From Nitrospirota bacterium (GTDB lineage Bacteria; Nitrospirota; Thermodesulfovibrionia; UBA6902; BMS3Bbin08): a stretch of 11,223 nt of DNA. The position numbers and the translations under genes were made by a program. Below are positions 1 to 6,324 of the stretch, one piece after another. The stretch is from positions 1 to 11,223 of the forward strand of contig JACQXH010000170.1 in assembly GCA_016208845.1 (NCBI GenBank), in the 5' to 3' direction. A model generated the notes under the pieces. That model made no database searches, was not told where the DNA came from, and worked only from the letters and a program-made list of their open reading frames with translations. Position 1 is the stretch's first letter. Every line of letters starts with the position of its first letter.

Positions 1-127
1 TTGCTTTTTCTTCTGTAATCGCATACTCCCTTTGCATCCTTGTTACTCTTAGCGGCTGACCGTATATTGCCTGTTTGAAAAGATTATCTATTTTCCTGTT
101 CAATATTTTAATTTTGCCGATTGCCAT
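1..127 (-). CDS. Unidentified protein, 5' part only (runs off the window)
   Basis: A minus-strand reading frame opens at an ATG (127-125) and stays open for 42 codons to the window edge. It is preceded by a GAGG Shine-Dalgarno-like stretch about 9 nt upstream. The visible N-terminus is basic and begins MAIGKIKILNRKIDNLFKQ, followed by an IYGQPLRVTRMQREY segment. I recognise no family. It is separated from the murA-hisD operon by repeat-rich non-coding DNA with a probable terminator, so it should be its own transcription unit. The ribosome-binding site and open frame support a real gene, but with only 42 residues it could also be a chance frame. Confidence 0.4.
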   Translation of the reverse strand, partial: MAIGKIKILNRKIDNLFKQAIYGQPLRVTRMQREYAITEEKA

Positions 128-372
128 TTTGTTTTTCCTCTATTTTTCTTAGAAGCATATCTCATGCCAATTTTAACATATTGATTTTCAATACTATTTA
201 TTAAGAAGGACATTAATTTCATTGTCATAATAGCATATTTTGCCATTATTGCATGGTGAAAAGACCTATAATTAAATGGGGACACATCCGATGTATTCTC
301 CAGTCATATAATTCCAATTTGCAATCAAAATGGCACTTAAACCAACCACCCCTACCCCTCCTTAACTAAGGA

Positions 373-394
373 CCGACAGTAGGTGCTTTAAGCA
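373..394 (+). repeat. 22-nt palindromic insertion unit, copy A
   Basis: This unit begins CCGACAGTAGG and contains the palindromic core TGCTT-T-AAGCA. It sits between TAAGGA (367-372) and GGGG (395-398). Removing it joins these into TAAGGAGGGG, the exact reverse complement of CCCCTCCTTA at 355-364, so the unit interrupts a perfect 10-bp inverted repeat. It matches copy B (439-460) at 18 of 22 positions. The boundary is ambiguous by one base because A372 and A394 are identical. Confidence 0.75.
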
Positions 395-410
395 GGGGAG
401 TTTGAAACCC

Positions 411-465
411 AAAAAAAAGCTCCCCTCCTATTTTAGGACCAAAAGTAGGTGCCTTAGGCAGGGGA
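411..465 (-). terminator. Probable intrinsic terminator of the murA-hisD operon, interrupted by an insertion
   Basis: Read on the minus strand, the arms TCCCC(insert)TCCTA and TAGGAGGGGA form a GC-rich hairpin. It is followed by GC and eight T (plus-strand A run 411-418), the layout of a Rho-independent terminator, about 100 nt past the hisD stop. The 22-nt unit (439-460) splits the 5' arm and can fold as its own small hairpin, so the stem may now be a three-way junction. Whether it still terminates cannot be told from sequence. Confidence 0.5.
439..460 (+). repeat. 22-nt palindromic insertion unit, copy B
   Basis: It begins CCAAAAGTAGG and has the core TGCCT-T-AGGCA. Compared with copy A, one stem pair changes from T-A to C-G on both sides, so the palindrome is kept. 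It lies between TAGGA (434-438) and GGGGA (461-465). Removing it gives TAGGAGGGGA, the exact reverse complement of TCCCCTCCTA at 421-430. The relative insertion site (AGGA^GGGG) is the same as for copy A. Confidence 0.75.
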
Positions 466-565
466 TTAAGGGGTGGTAATAAGGTGTCAGCTTGAAAGCC
501 ACTTGGAATAAGCAAAATGCATGAAGAACCATATTTAAAATATTAAATAGGATACGTCCCTATTT

Positions 566-1704
566 TTACTTAATCCTTATTCTAACAGTGTTGCCATGAG
601 CTTCCAGCCCTTCATTATCAGCGATGTCTATTGCTGACTGGGCGAGCTTTAGAAATCCGACCTGCTTAAAATGGAGGAGACTTGAGCGCTTTATGAAATC
701 ATATACCCCGAGCGGAGAGGAAAATCTCGCAGTCCCGCAGGTCGGAAGCGTATGGTTGGGCCCTGCGATATAATCACCCATAGTCTCCGGCGTCCATTCG
801 TTTAAAAATATGGCCCCTGCATTCCTGATCTTCGGTAACAATTTTGCAGAGGTCCTGGTCATTATCTCAAGGTGTTCGGGCGCGATCTCATTTGTCCTCT
901 TGAGATTTTTCAACTGCGCATCGAGTTCCTGATTTACTTTTTCAGCCAGGGTCACTGAGTCCGTAATCAATATTGAGGACGCCATTTCGTCATGTTCTGC
1001 CTGGGCAAGAAGGTCCGCAGCGATGAATGACGGCCTTGCGCCTGAATCAGCGATTATCAATATCTCGCTCGGGCCGGCAATCATATCAATGCCCACGTCC
1101 CCGAAAACCATCTGCTTGGCAGCGGCAACATATATATTACCGGGCCCGACGATCTTATCAACTTTTTTTATTGTCCCGGTGCCGTAAGCCATCGCGGCAA
1201 TCGCCTGAGCGCCTCCGATCCCATAGACCTCCTTTACGCCGAGAAGTTTTATTGCGGCAGCAACAGAGGGATTGATCTTTCCTCCGGATGGAGGAACGCA
1301 AAGGCAGATTTCCTTCACGCCCGCAACCTGCGCAGGGATTATATTCATAAGCACGGTTGAAGGATAAGACGCCTTGCCTCCGGGGACATACACGCCTGCT
1401 CTCTCAATAGGCCTGATTATCTGCCCCAGCAGCGCCCCCTTCTCTGAAAAATACCATGACTCCTCTTTTTGAAATTCATGGAAGGCCCTTATTCTTTTAG
1501 CCGCAAGCCCCAGCGCCTTTATCAATTCTTTTTCTGCTTTCTTGGCGGAGGATTCTATCTCTTTCCTGTGTATGGAATCCCTCTTACATCGTTGATGATC
1601 CGTGCAACTGCATTTTGAATACCGCCCTTGCCGTTATCAACTGAGGCCCTGTCTCTGAGAGATTTCATGAACGCCTTAAGCTGCGGCCCTTTAATCAGTC
1701 TCAT
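566..1704 (-). pseudogene. hisD: hisD, histidinol dehydrogenase: frameshifted and internally deleted
   Basis: HisD carries out the last two NAD-linked oxidations of histidine synthesis. Translation would start at ATG 1704 with AAGGAG six bases upstream and a 4-nt ATGA overlap with the murA stop, but this frame stops at 1555 after 49 codons. The rest continues in another frame down to the TAA at 566. The catalytic and zinc-site residues appear to be present there: AQAEHD, IAPEHLE, GDYIAGPNH and EGLEAH. Two segments normal for the roughly 430-residue family are missing. One is about 22 residues after the N-terminal INDVR, where the family has a GD..AL..YT..FD stretch; this loss changes frame. 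The other is about 27-32 residues between LKNLKR and NEIAPEHLE, and is in frame. A functional full-length enzyme cannot be made, so this is most likely a decaying gene. An assembly error could explain a frameshift, but less easily both deletions. Confidence 0.85.
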
Positions 1705-2951
1705 TTTATTCTCCTTATCTTTGCGCCCAGAGGCCTGAGCTTTTCCTCTATCCTCTCATAACCCCTGTCAAGATGATACACCCTGTCAATGACAGTTGTC
1801 CCTTTGGCGGCAAGCCCTGCCAGTATCAATGACGCACTGGCCCTTAGATCTGTTGCCATAACAGGCGCGCCCTTCAATGATTTTACCCCCCTCACAGTCG
1901 CTGTAGCACCTTCTATACTGATATCAGCCCCCATCCTCTTCATCTCAGCCACATGCATAAATCTGTTTTCAAAAATATTTTCAGTGATCAGGCTTGTACC
2001 TTCAGCTATTGACATCAGCGCCATGAACTGCGCCTGCATATCGGTCGCAAAACCGGGGTAAGGCATGGTCTTTATGTCTACGGAAGACAGCCTTGCAGGT
2101 CCTTTAACTGACAGCTTGCCTTTCTTTTCAGATATCACGGCCCCCCCTTCCTTCATTTTATTAAGGACCGCCTCCAGGTTATCCGGCCTGCTGTTTTTGA
2201 TCCTTATCTCTCCATTTGTAACTGCTGAAGCGGCAATGAATGTCGCTGTTTCTATTCTATCCGGGATGACCGTATAGTTCATAGGCCTGAGTTTATTAAC
2301 GCCTTTGATCCTGACGATGCTTGTGCCTGCACCTTCAATGACTGCTCCCATTGATATCAAGGCATTGGCAAGATCGACAACCTCAGGTTCGCACGCAGCG
2401 TTTTCAAGGATAGTCGTCCCGTCCGCGAGCGCTGCTGCCATCATGAGGTTCTCTGTGCCTGTAACTGTCGGCATATCAAAATATATTTCAGCGCCTTTCA
2501 GTCGTTTTGCCTTTGCTTCAATGTAGCCTTCCGACAGGACTATCGCGGCCCCCATTTTCTCAAGCCCCATGATATGCAGATTGATCGGACGAGCGCCGAT
2601 AGCGCAGCCTCCGGGCAAAGAGACTTTTGCCCTGCCGGTCCTTGCGAGCAGAGGCCCGAGCACGAGCACCGATGCGCGCATGGTCTTGACGAAATCATAA
2701 GGCGCGTCAGCGGAGGTTATTTTTTTTGTCTGCAGAAGCGCCTGATTATTCTCAAAATGAAAACCACAGCCAAGATGGGCGATCAGCTTACCCATGGTCA
2801 TTACGTCGCGAAGGCCGGGGACATTCTTTATGATGTTTTCCCCGGAGCTCAGGATCGCGGCTGCCATTAGCGGAAGGGCAGCATTCTTTGCGCCGCCGAT
2901 GCATACTTCGCCCTTAAGCCTTACCCCGCCTTCTATCTCTATCTTGTCCAC
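1701..2951 (-). CDS. murA: UDP-N-acetylglucosamine 1-carboxyvinyltransferase MurA
   Basis: MurA transfers the enolpyruvyl group of phosphoenolpyruvate to UDP-GlcNAc, the first committed step of peptidoglycan synthesis, in the cytosol. The 416 residues match the family length. Visible motifs are GGAKNAALP (Lys22, Asn23), the catalytic loop LPGGCAIGARP with Cys116 (equivalent to E. coli Cys115, the fosfomycin target), GFATDMQAQ with the catalytic Asp304, DLRASASL (Arg370) and YHLDRGYERIEEKL near the C-terminus. The start is GTG at 2951, giving the standard MDKIEIEGG opening; AAAGG four bases upstream is a modest ribosome-binding site. The gene overlaps the end of prmC by 13 nt and the hisD start by 4 nt, so translation is probably coupled along the operon. 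In related bacteria hisG commonly lies between murA and hisD; it is absent here. Confidence 0.96.
   Translation of the reverse strand: MDKIEIEGGVRLKGEVCIGGAKNAALPLMAAAILSSGENIIKNVPGLRDVMTMGKLIAHLGCGFHFENNQALLQTKKITSADAPYDFVKTMRASVLVLGPLLARTGRAKVSLPGGCAIGARPINLHIMGLEKMGAAIVLSEGYIEAKAKRLKGAEIYFDMPTVTGTENLMMAAALADGTTILENAACEPEVVDLANALISMGAVIEGAGTSIVRIKGVNKLRPMNYTVIPDRIETATFIAASAVTNGEIRIKNSRPDNLEAVLNKMKEGGAVISEKKGKLSVKGPARLSSVDIKTMPYPGFATDMQAQFMALMSIAEGTSLITENIFENRFMHVAEMKRMGADISIEGATATVRGVKSLKGAPVMATDLRASASLILAGLAAKGTTVIDRVYHLDRGYERIEEKLRPLGAKIRRIK
1711..1716 (-). promoter_or_regulatory. Shine-Dalgarno of hisD
   Basis: AAGGAG on the minus strand lies six bases before the hisD ATG and inside the last codons of murA. 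It fixes the hisD start at 1704 and shows that the gene was translated by close coupling to murA before it decayed. Confidence 0.7.
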
Positions 2952-4018
2952 TTTGCCTTTATTATCCTCTCAATGCCTGCATAATCGGTTATGACATCTA
3001 TCATTTCGTATCCAGAGTTTTCAAGCATATCAGATACATCTCGTGCCTGGCCTTCGCCTATTTCAAGCATTATCAAACCGTCTTTTTTTAGAAAGTGTGC
3101 GGCCTTTGGTATTAATTTACGATAGAAATCCATGCCGTCTTTGCCGCCGTCCAGAGCTATCGCAGGCTCCCAGTCTTTGATCTCAGGCTGAAGATTTTTT
3201 ATATCATCAGTTTTTATATAGGGAGGATTAGAGATGATGAGGTCGAAAGTTAAAAGTTGAGATTTACTCAGGAGTTCATGCGCATAAGGCCGTGATTTGT
3301 CACTCCGGTCGGAGCGACTCCTCGCGAAGATCCGCATCGGACTTGTCCGGAGTCCTTCTTCAGAAAGATTCCCGACAAGCGGGAATGACACATTGCTTGT
3401 TAATTTATTAGTAATAGTAAAGAACTCAGGTAAAGGTTCAAACAGATCGCCCGCAATAAATTCCACGTTTGCGATTTTATTTGACTCCGCATTTCTGTGC
3501 GCATATTCAATTGCAGTTTCGGAAATATCAGTTCCATAGACCTCAAAATCGGGAAATTCCTTTGCAATTGCAAGCGCAAGGCAACCGCTGCCTGTACACA
3601 GGTCAAGGATTTTGAATGACGAGTTTAATTCGGTCTTTTGAGCCTGTGTGCAGGGGGATGAGCTACCCTGACCCTCGGAAACGAGTCGTATCGACCTGAG
3701 TGCTTTAATCGCCTGCTCAGCCATAAGTTCTGTCTCAGGCCTTGGTATCAATACCCCGGGCCCGACAACGATCTTAAGATCCATGAATTCTTCATAACCT
3801 GTAATATACTGAAAAGGCTCACGCGTGATCCTTCTATTGAGAAAAGCCCCTATGTTCTCAAGCTGCCGTGTCTTTAGTTCAGGGTTATCCCTGAATAATT
3901 CGAGGGCAGAGATCTGAAGTTCATGCCTGATCAGCAATTCAGACTCTTTCTCAGCGTATCCTATGCTGACAGGTTTGAGTTTTTCAGATATGTCTAATAA
4001 TTTTTCGAGAGCTTTCAT
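2939..4018 (-). CDS. prmC: Peptide chain release factor N5-glutamine methyltransferase PrmC, with a repeat-derived insertion
   Basis: PrmC uses S-adenosylmethionine to methylate the glutamine of the GGQ motif of release factors. The product has 359 residues, against about 280-290 usually. The N-terminal helical domain is followed by GVLIPRPETE (89-97), the SAM-binding motif LDLCTGSG (138-145), VYGTDIS near 160-166 and the substrate-binding NPPY (264-267). The extra length lies mainly at 199-257, between GDLFEPLPE and FDLIISNPPY. Its core (about 210-241) is encoded by a 93-bp palindromic repeat at 3298-3390, exactly 31 codons and without a stop. A second unusual stretch at about 110-134 precedes the SAM motif. 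The insertion falls between core elements and all motifs survive, so activity is plausible. The ATG at 4018 has no Shine-Dalgarno; translation may depend on the mini-ORF that bridges from prfA. Confidence 0.93.
   Translation of the reverse strand: MKALEKLLDISEKLKPVSIGYAEKESELLIRHELQISALELFRDNPELKTRQLENIGAFLNRRITREPFQYITGYEEFMDLKIVVGPGVLIPRPETELMAEQAIKALRSIRLVSEGQGSSSPCTQAQKTELNSSFKILDLCTGSGCLALAIAKEFPDFEVYGTDISETAIEYAHRNAESNKIANVEFIAGDLFEPLPEFFTITNKLTSNVSFPLVGNLSEEGLRTSPMRIFARSRSDRSDKSRPYAHELLSKSQLLTFDLIISNPPYIKTDDIKNLQPEIKDWEPAIALDGGKDGMDFYRKLIPKAAHFLKKDGLIMLEIGEGQARDVSDMLENSGYEMIDVITDYAGIERIIKAKWTR
3298..3390 (-). repeat. Palindromic dispersed repeat inserted in frame within prmC
   Basis: On the minus strand the element starts TGTCATTCCCG and ends GGAGTGACA, so the ends are inverted TGTCA/TGACA. 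It contains nested palindromes: ATTCCCG-CTTG-TCGGGAAT with imperfect tips, CGGACAAGTCCG, and CTCCGACCGGAG. It is 93 bp, a multiple of three, and keeps the prmC frame open. Elements at 6094-6165 and 8783-8862 have the same GTCATTC/TGACA ends and similar inner organisation. Confidence 0.7.
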
Positions 4019-4074
4019 CTTATTAAAAGGGGGCCGGGGGCCGAGGGGCCAAAAGCAACTTGACCCCTTCTCAT
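4015..4074 (-). CDS. Possible 19-codon bridging mini-ORF between prfA and prmC
   Basis: The prfA stop TAA is part of TAATG, whose ATG (4074-4072) opens a 19-residue frame ending in a TGA (4015-4017) that overlaps the prmC start as ATGA. A strong AAGGAG lies five bases before this ATG, inside the last prfA codons, whereas prmC itself has no such site. The frame spans the C-rich repeat between the two genes. I infer that ribosomes load at the mini-ORF and reinitiate at prmC, or that the repeat pushed prmC away from an ancestral site. A function for the peptide itself is unlikely. Confidence 0.35.
   Translation of the reverse strand: MRRGQVAFGPSAPGPLLIR
4024..4071. repeat. G/C-rich short repeat between prfA and prmC
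   Basis: On the plus strand the spacer holds two GGGGGCC blocks followed by GAGGGGCCAAAAG and then ACTTGACCCC. GGGGCCAA and TTGACCCC form an imperfect inverted repeat. The pattern parallels the doubled GGGTTCGA blocks plus GAGGGGTCAAG near 10980-11003, and GGGGTCAAGT is shared between the two sites on opposite strands. It appears to be a dispersed intergenic repeat and fills almost the whole prfA-prmC gap. Confidence 0.45.
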
Positions 4075-5150
4075 TATATCTCCTTCAGTTTTTCTGCCTG
4101 ATAATATGCGGTGAGGCTGTCAAATACTTCATCAAGGTCGCCTGCAAGCACCGAATCAAGCTTATGCAGAGACAATCCTATCCTGTGATCTGTCATCCTG
4201 TTTTGCGGATAGTTATATGTGCGGATTTTTTCACTCCTGTCTCCTGAGCCTACCTGGGTCTTTCTTGAAAGCGCCCGTTCTTTTTCTTTTTTCTCGATCT
4301 CAAGCTCATACAGCCTGGACCTCAAAACCTTCATGGCCTTTTCCCTGTTCTTGGTCTGTGAACGTTCGTCCTGGCACTTAACTATCGTACCTGTCGGAAT
4401 GTGCATTATCCTTACGGCTGAATACGTCGTATTTACGCTCTGTCCTCCCGGCCCTGAGGAGCAGAATGTGTCTATGCGCAGGTCTTTCTCCTCGATCCTG
4501 ATATCAACGTCCTCTGCCTCCGGAAGGACTGCCACTGTCGCTGCTGATGTGTGGATCCTGCCGGATGTCTCAGTCTGAGGGACCCTCTGGACACGATGAA
4601 CCCCGCTTTCGTATTTCAGACGCCTGTAGGCCCCCTTGCCCTGGATAGATGCTATCACTTCTTTTATGCCGCCGATGCCTGTGGCATTCATGTCCATGAT
4701 CTCAACCTTCCAGCGATTTCTCTCAGCATATTTGGTGTACATCCTGAAGAGCTCTGCTGCAAAAAGCGCTGCCTCTTCACCGCCCGTGCCGGCCCTTATT
4801 TCAAGAAAAATATTCTTTTTGTCCCGCGGGTCTGTAGGGACGAGCATTAACTTTAACTCATCTTCAATCTTTGTTCCTTTGCCTTTCAGTTCGTCAATCT
4901 CAGCACCGGCGAGCTCCTTCATCCCGTCGTCTCCGCCCGCCAGGAGCTCCTCAGCCTCATCCATGTCTGCAAGTATCTTTTTATATTCTGCAAATTTCTT
5001 TATAACGTCAGAGATATCTGCCTGTTCTTTCATGAGTTTCTGGTATCTGGTGAAGTCAGTAAGGATCTCAGGGTCTGACAGCTGCCTTGTGAGCTCATTA
5101 TATCTGTCCTCAATTACCTGAAGTTTCTCGATCAGCATTGTCTTTGTCAT
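4074..5150 (-). CDS. prfA: Peptide chain release factor 1 (RF1)
   Basis: RF1 recognises UAA and UAG stop codons in the ribosomal A site and triggers release of the finished peptide. The 358 residues are a normal length. The stop-codon-recognition tripeptide in HRVQRVPQTETSGRIH (PQT, 191-193) is of the PxT type that marks RF1 rather than RF2. The catalytic GGQ is at 235-237 in SSGPGGQSVNTT; its glutamine is the target of the neighbouring PrmC. The N-terminal helical domain and the RTYNYPQNRMTDHRIG C-terminal region are present. The ATG at 5150 overlaps the DUF1385 stop as ATGA, so translation is probably coupled to the gene upstream. Confidence 0.97.
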   Translation of the reverse strand: MTKTMLIEKLQVIEDRYNELTRQLSDPEILTDFTRYQKLMKEQADISDVIKKFAEYKKILADMDEAEELLAGGDDGMKELAGAEIDELKGKGTKIEDELKLMLVPTDPRDKKNIFLEIRAGTGGEEAALFAAELFRMYTKYAERNRWKVEIMDMNATGIGGIKEVIASIQGKGAYRRLKYESGVHRVQRVPQTETSGRIHTSAATVAVLPEAEDVDIRIEEKDLRIDTFCSSGPGGQSVNTTYSAVRIMHIPTGTIVKCQDERSQTKNREKAMKVLRSRLYELEIEKKEKERALSRKTQVGSGDRSEKIRTYNYPQNRMTDHRIGLSLHKLDSVLAGDLDEVFDSLTAYYQAEKLKEI

Positions 5151-6031
5151 TTTTCAGCCGTCCCTTCAGACTCCATCTTTAATACTTCCCTCATAGCCTC
5201 AATAGCAACCTCGATCTGGTCCTGAGAAGGCTCCAAAGCAGTGAGTCTCTGAAGATACAGCCCCGGGGCAGCCATTGCCTTGATAAAAGGATTGGAAATC
5301 CTTTTTGATGAAAACCTGATGAACTCATACGAACATCCTGCGATCAGAGGGATAAATATTATCCTTGATAAGAACTTTCCCATAAGAGGCAGCTCCTTGG
5401 GGATAAAAGAAAAGGTCATTATGCTAAATACCATCACTACAAGCAGGAAGCTGGTCCCGCATCTTGGATGAAGAATGCTGTATGGTTCAACATTTTCCGG
5501 CGTAAGTTCTGATCCTGCCTCATAGGCATGAACCACTTTGTGCTCAGCCCCGTGATATTGGAAGACCCTTCTGATATCCCTGCTGGCATTTATTGAAATT
5601 ATATAGATCAGAAAAAATATTATCCTGATGATTCCATCCACAAGATTGAACAACATCCGGCTGTCATTTACAGACTGAAAGACTGCACCCAGGAGTTTTG
5701 TGCAGTAAAGCGGAAGCAGTAAAAACAACCCGAGGCCCAGCGCAATGGAAATAAAGACAGTGATCCCCATCGAAAAAGAAGAAGGTTTTTCCTCCTCCTC
5801 TTCTATCGCCTTTTCTGCTGAAAAGGCCAGCGCCTTGATCCCTATAACAAGGGCCTGAGTTAAGGTCACAAAACCCCTTATCACCGGCTTTTTCAAAAGC
5901 TTAGGCAGCTCTTTAAGGTTATTCCTCTGAAAACAGATCTCCCTGTTAGGCCCCCTGACAGCCACTGTCCAAGCCCTCGGAGACTTCATCATCACACCCT
6001 CAATTACAGCCTGTCCGCCTATGTTTTTCAT
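5147..6031 (-). CDS. DUF1385 family membrane protein (YqhQ-like)
   Basis: This is a 294-residue polytopic membrane protein of unknown biochemical function. The DUF1385 signature is clear: an N-terminal GGQAVIEGVMM (5-15), FQYHGAEHKVVHAYE (157-171), HPRCGTSF (188-195) and a C-terminal PGLYLQRLTALEP (256-268). Hydrophobic segments lie at roughly 53-70, 88-112, 130-147, 194-212 and 221-236; an acidic EEEEEK patch (77-82) separates the first two. The conserved His, Glu and Cys residues could form a metal or catalytic site, but this is speculative. The gene begins the prfA-prmC-murA operon. Its ATG has no Shine-Dalgarno, but is overlapped as ATGA by a possible 12-codon upstream ORF. Confidence 0.92.
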   Translation of the reverse strand: MKNIGGQAVIEGVMMKSPRAWTVAVRGPNREICFQRNNLKELPKLLKKPVIRGFVTLTQALVIGIKALAFSAEKAIEEEEEKPSSFSMGITVFISIALGLGLFLLLPLYCTKLLGAVFQSVNDSRMLFNLVDGIIRIIFFLIYIISINASRDIRRVFQYHGAEHKVVHAYEAGSELTPENVEPYSILHPRCGTSFLLVVMVFSIMTFSFIPKELPLMGKFLSRIIFIPLIAGCSYEFIRFSSKRISNPFIKAMAAPGLYLQRLTALEPSQDQIEVAIEAMREVLKMESEGTAEK

Positions 6032-6066
6032 GGTAAAAGATTATTAATAAAGTCAGAGTAAAGCAT
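6028..6066 (-). CDS. Possible 12-codon upstream ORF of the DUF1385 gene
   Basis: An ATG at 6066 opens a 12-residue frame (MLYSDFINNLLP). Its TGA overlaps the DUF1385 start as ATGA, and AGGAA lies ten bases upstream. The DUF1385 start has no ribosome-binding site of its own, so reinitiation after this mini-ORF is a possible route. The same arrangement precedes prmC. Chance is not excluded, because any start reading ATGA supplies a TGA in that frame. Confidence 0.25.
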   Translation of the reverse strand: MLYSDFINNLLP

Positions 6067-6093
6067 TGTGTTATTATTCCTGCTTGCCGCGCC

Positions 6094-6165
6094 TGTCATT
6101 CTCCCGATGCTTCGGGATTCGGAATCTCTCTTTAAAGGAAAGATTGCGGAGAAGCCGCAGTGACA
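6094..6165. repeat. GTCATTC-type palindromic dispersed repeat between rpmE and the DUF1385 gene
   Basis: A 72-bp element begins TGTCATTC and ends GCAGTGACA. Inside are the tip palindromes CCCGA-TGCT-TCGGG (6103-6116) and GCGG-AGAA-GCCGC, and a central AATCT...AGATT inversion. The ends and order resemble the copy within prmC and the one at 8783-8862. The rest of the 6032-6268 gap shows no gene; a promoter for the downstream operon is expected here but I could not place one convincingly. Confidence 0.55.
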
Positions 6166-6268
6166 CAAACGCAGGGACATCATGCAATATGGGGATTACA
6201 AACGACTTATAGTCAATATAATGCTGCATCATTGAATAATGCTCTATCCGAAACCGCTTCCGTACAAT

Positions 6269-6311
6269 AAAAAAAGGAAACTCATGCAAAATAACAGCGC
6301 AAGTTTCCTTT
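6269..6311 (-). terminator. Intrinsic terminator of rpmE
   Basis: On the minus strand AAAGGAAACT and AGTTTCCTTT form a perfect 10-bp stem, with a further TGC/GCA pairing inside the loop. It is followed directly by a T-rich tract (plus-strand A run 6269-6275). It starts about 14 nt after the rpmE stop. Read on the plus strand there is no T tract, so the signal is directional. Confidence 0.85.
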
Positions 6312-6324
6312 GATTATAAAGAAG

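Larger units (their letters stand above)
311..509. repeat. MITE-like element with long imperfect terminal inverted repeats
   Basis: The outer ends ATTCCAA (311-317) and TTGGAAT (503-509) are perfect inverted copies. The inversion continues inward at lower identity, including AACCACCCCT near 344-353 against AGGGGTGG at 469-476. Between the arms lie two 10-bp-arm palindromes (355-398 and 421-465, each interrupted) and a run of eight A at 411-418. There is no room for a transposase, so any movement would be non-autonomous. No clear target-site duplication is visible. Confidence 0.5.
128..565. other. Non-coding, repeat-rich stretch downstream of hisD
   Basis: No convincing gene lies here. From about 311 to 509 there is a MITE-like element with degenerate long terminal inverted repeats. 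Inside it are two interrupted palindromes, each carrying a 22-nt insertion. At the outer edges, GGGGACACATCC (279-290) and GGATACGTCCCT (550-561) are imperfect inverted copies of each other (9 of 12 positions) and look like ends of a degraded larger repeat. A 61-codon minus-strand frame at 100-285 is AT-rich, overlaps the better-supported start at 127, and is not accepted. Confidence 0.6.

Noticed and set aside
100..285. 61-codon minus-strand ORF
   Set aside because: AT-rich composition, no recognisable family, and overlap with the better-supported start at 127, which has a ribosome-binding site.
373..460. CRISPR array
   Set aside because: Only two copies, each inside a palindrome, with no regular spacer series and no cas genes.
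1555..1590. Programmed frameshift in hisD
   Set aside because: A simple shift would not restore the roughly 22 missing family residues, no slippery heptamer is seen, and a second in-frame deletion exists near 895.
1201..1704. Short C-terminal HisD as a separate functional gene starting at 1525
   Set aside because: The candidate start is an internal TTG without a ribosome-binding site, and the fragment lacks family segments on both sides.
4636..5121. 161-codon plus-strand ORF antisense to prfA
   Set aside because: Lies wholly within a clear prfA frame; Ser/Phe-rich composition is typical of an antisense shadow.
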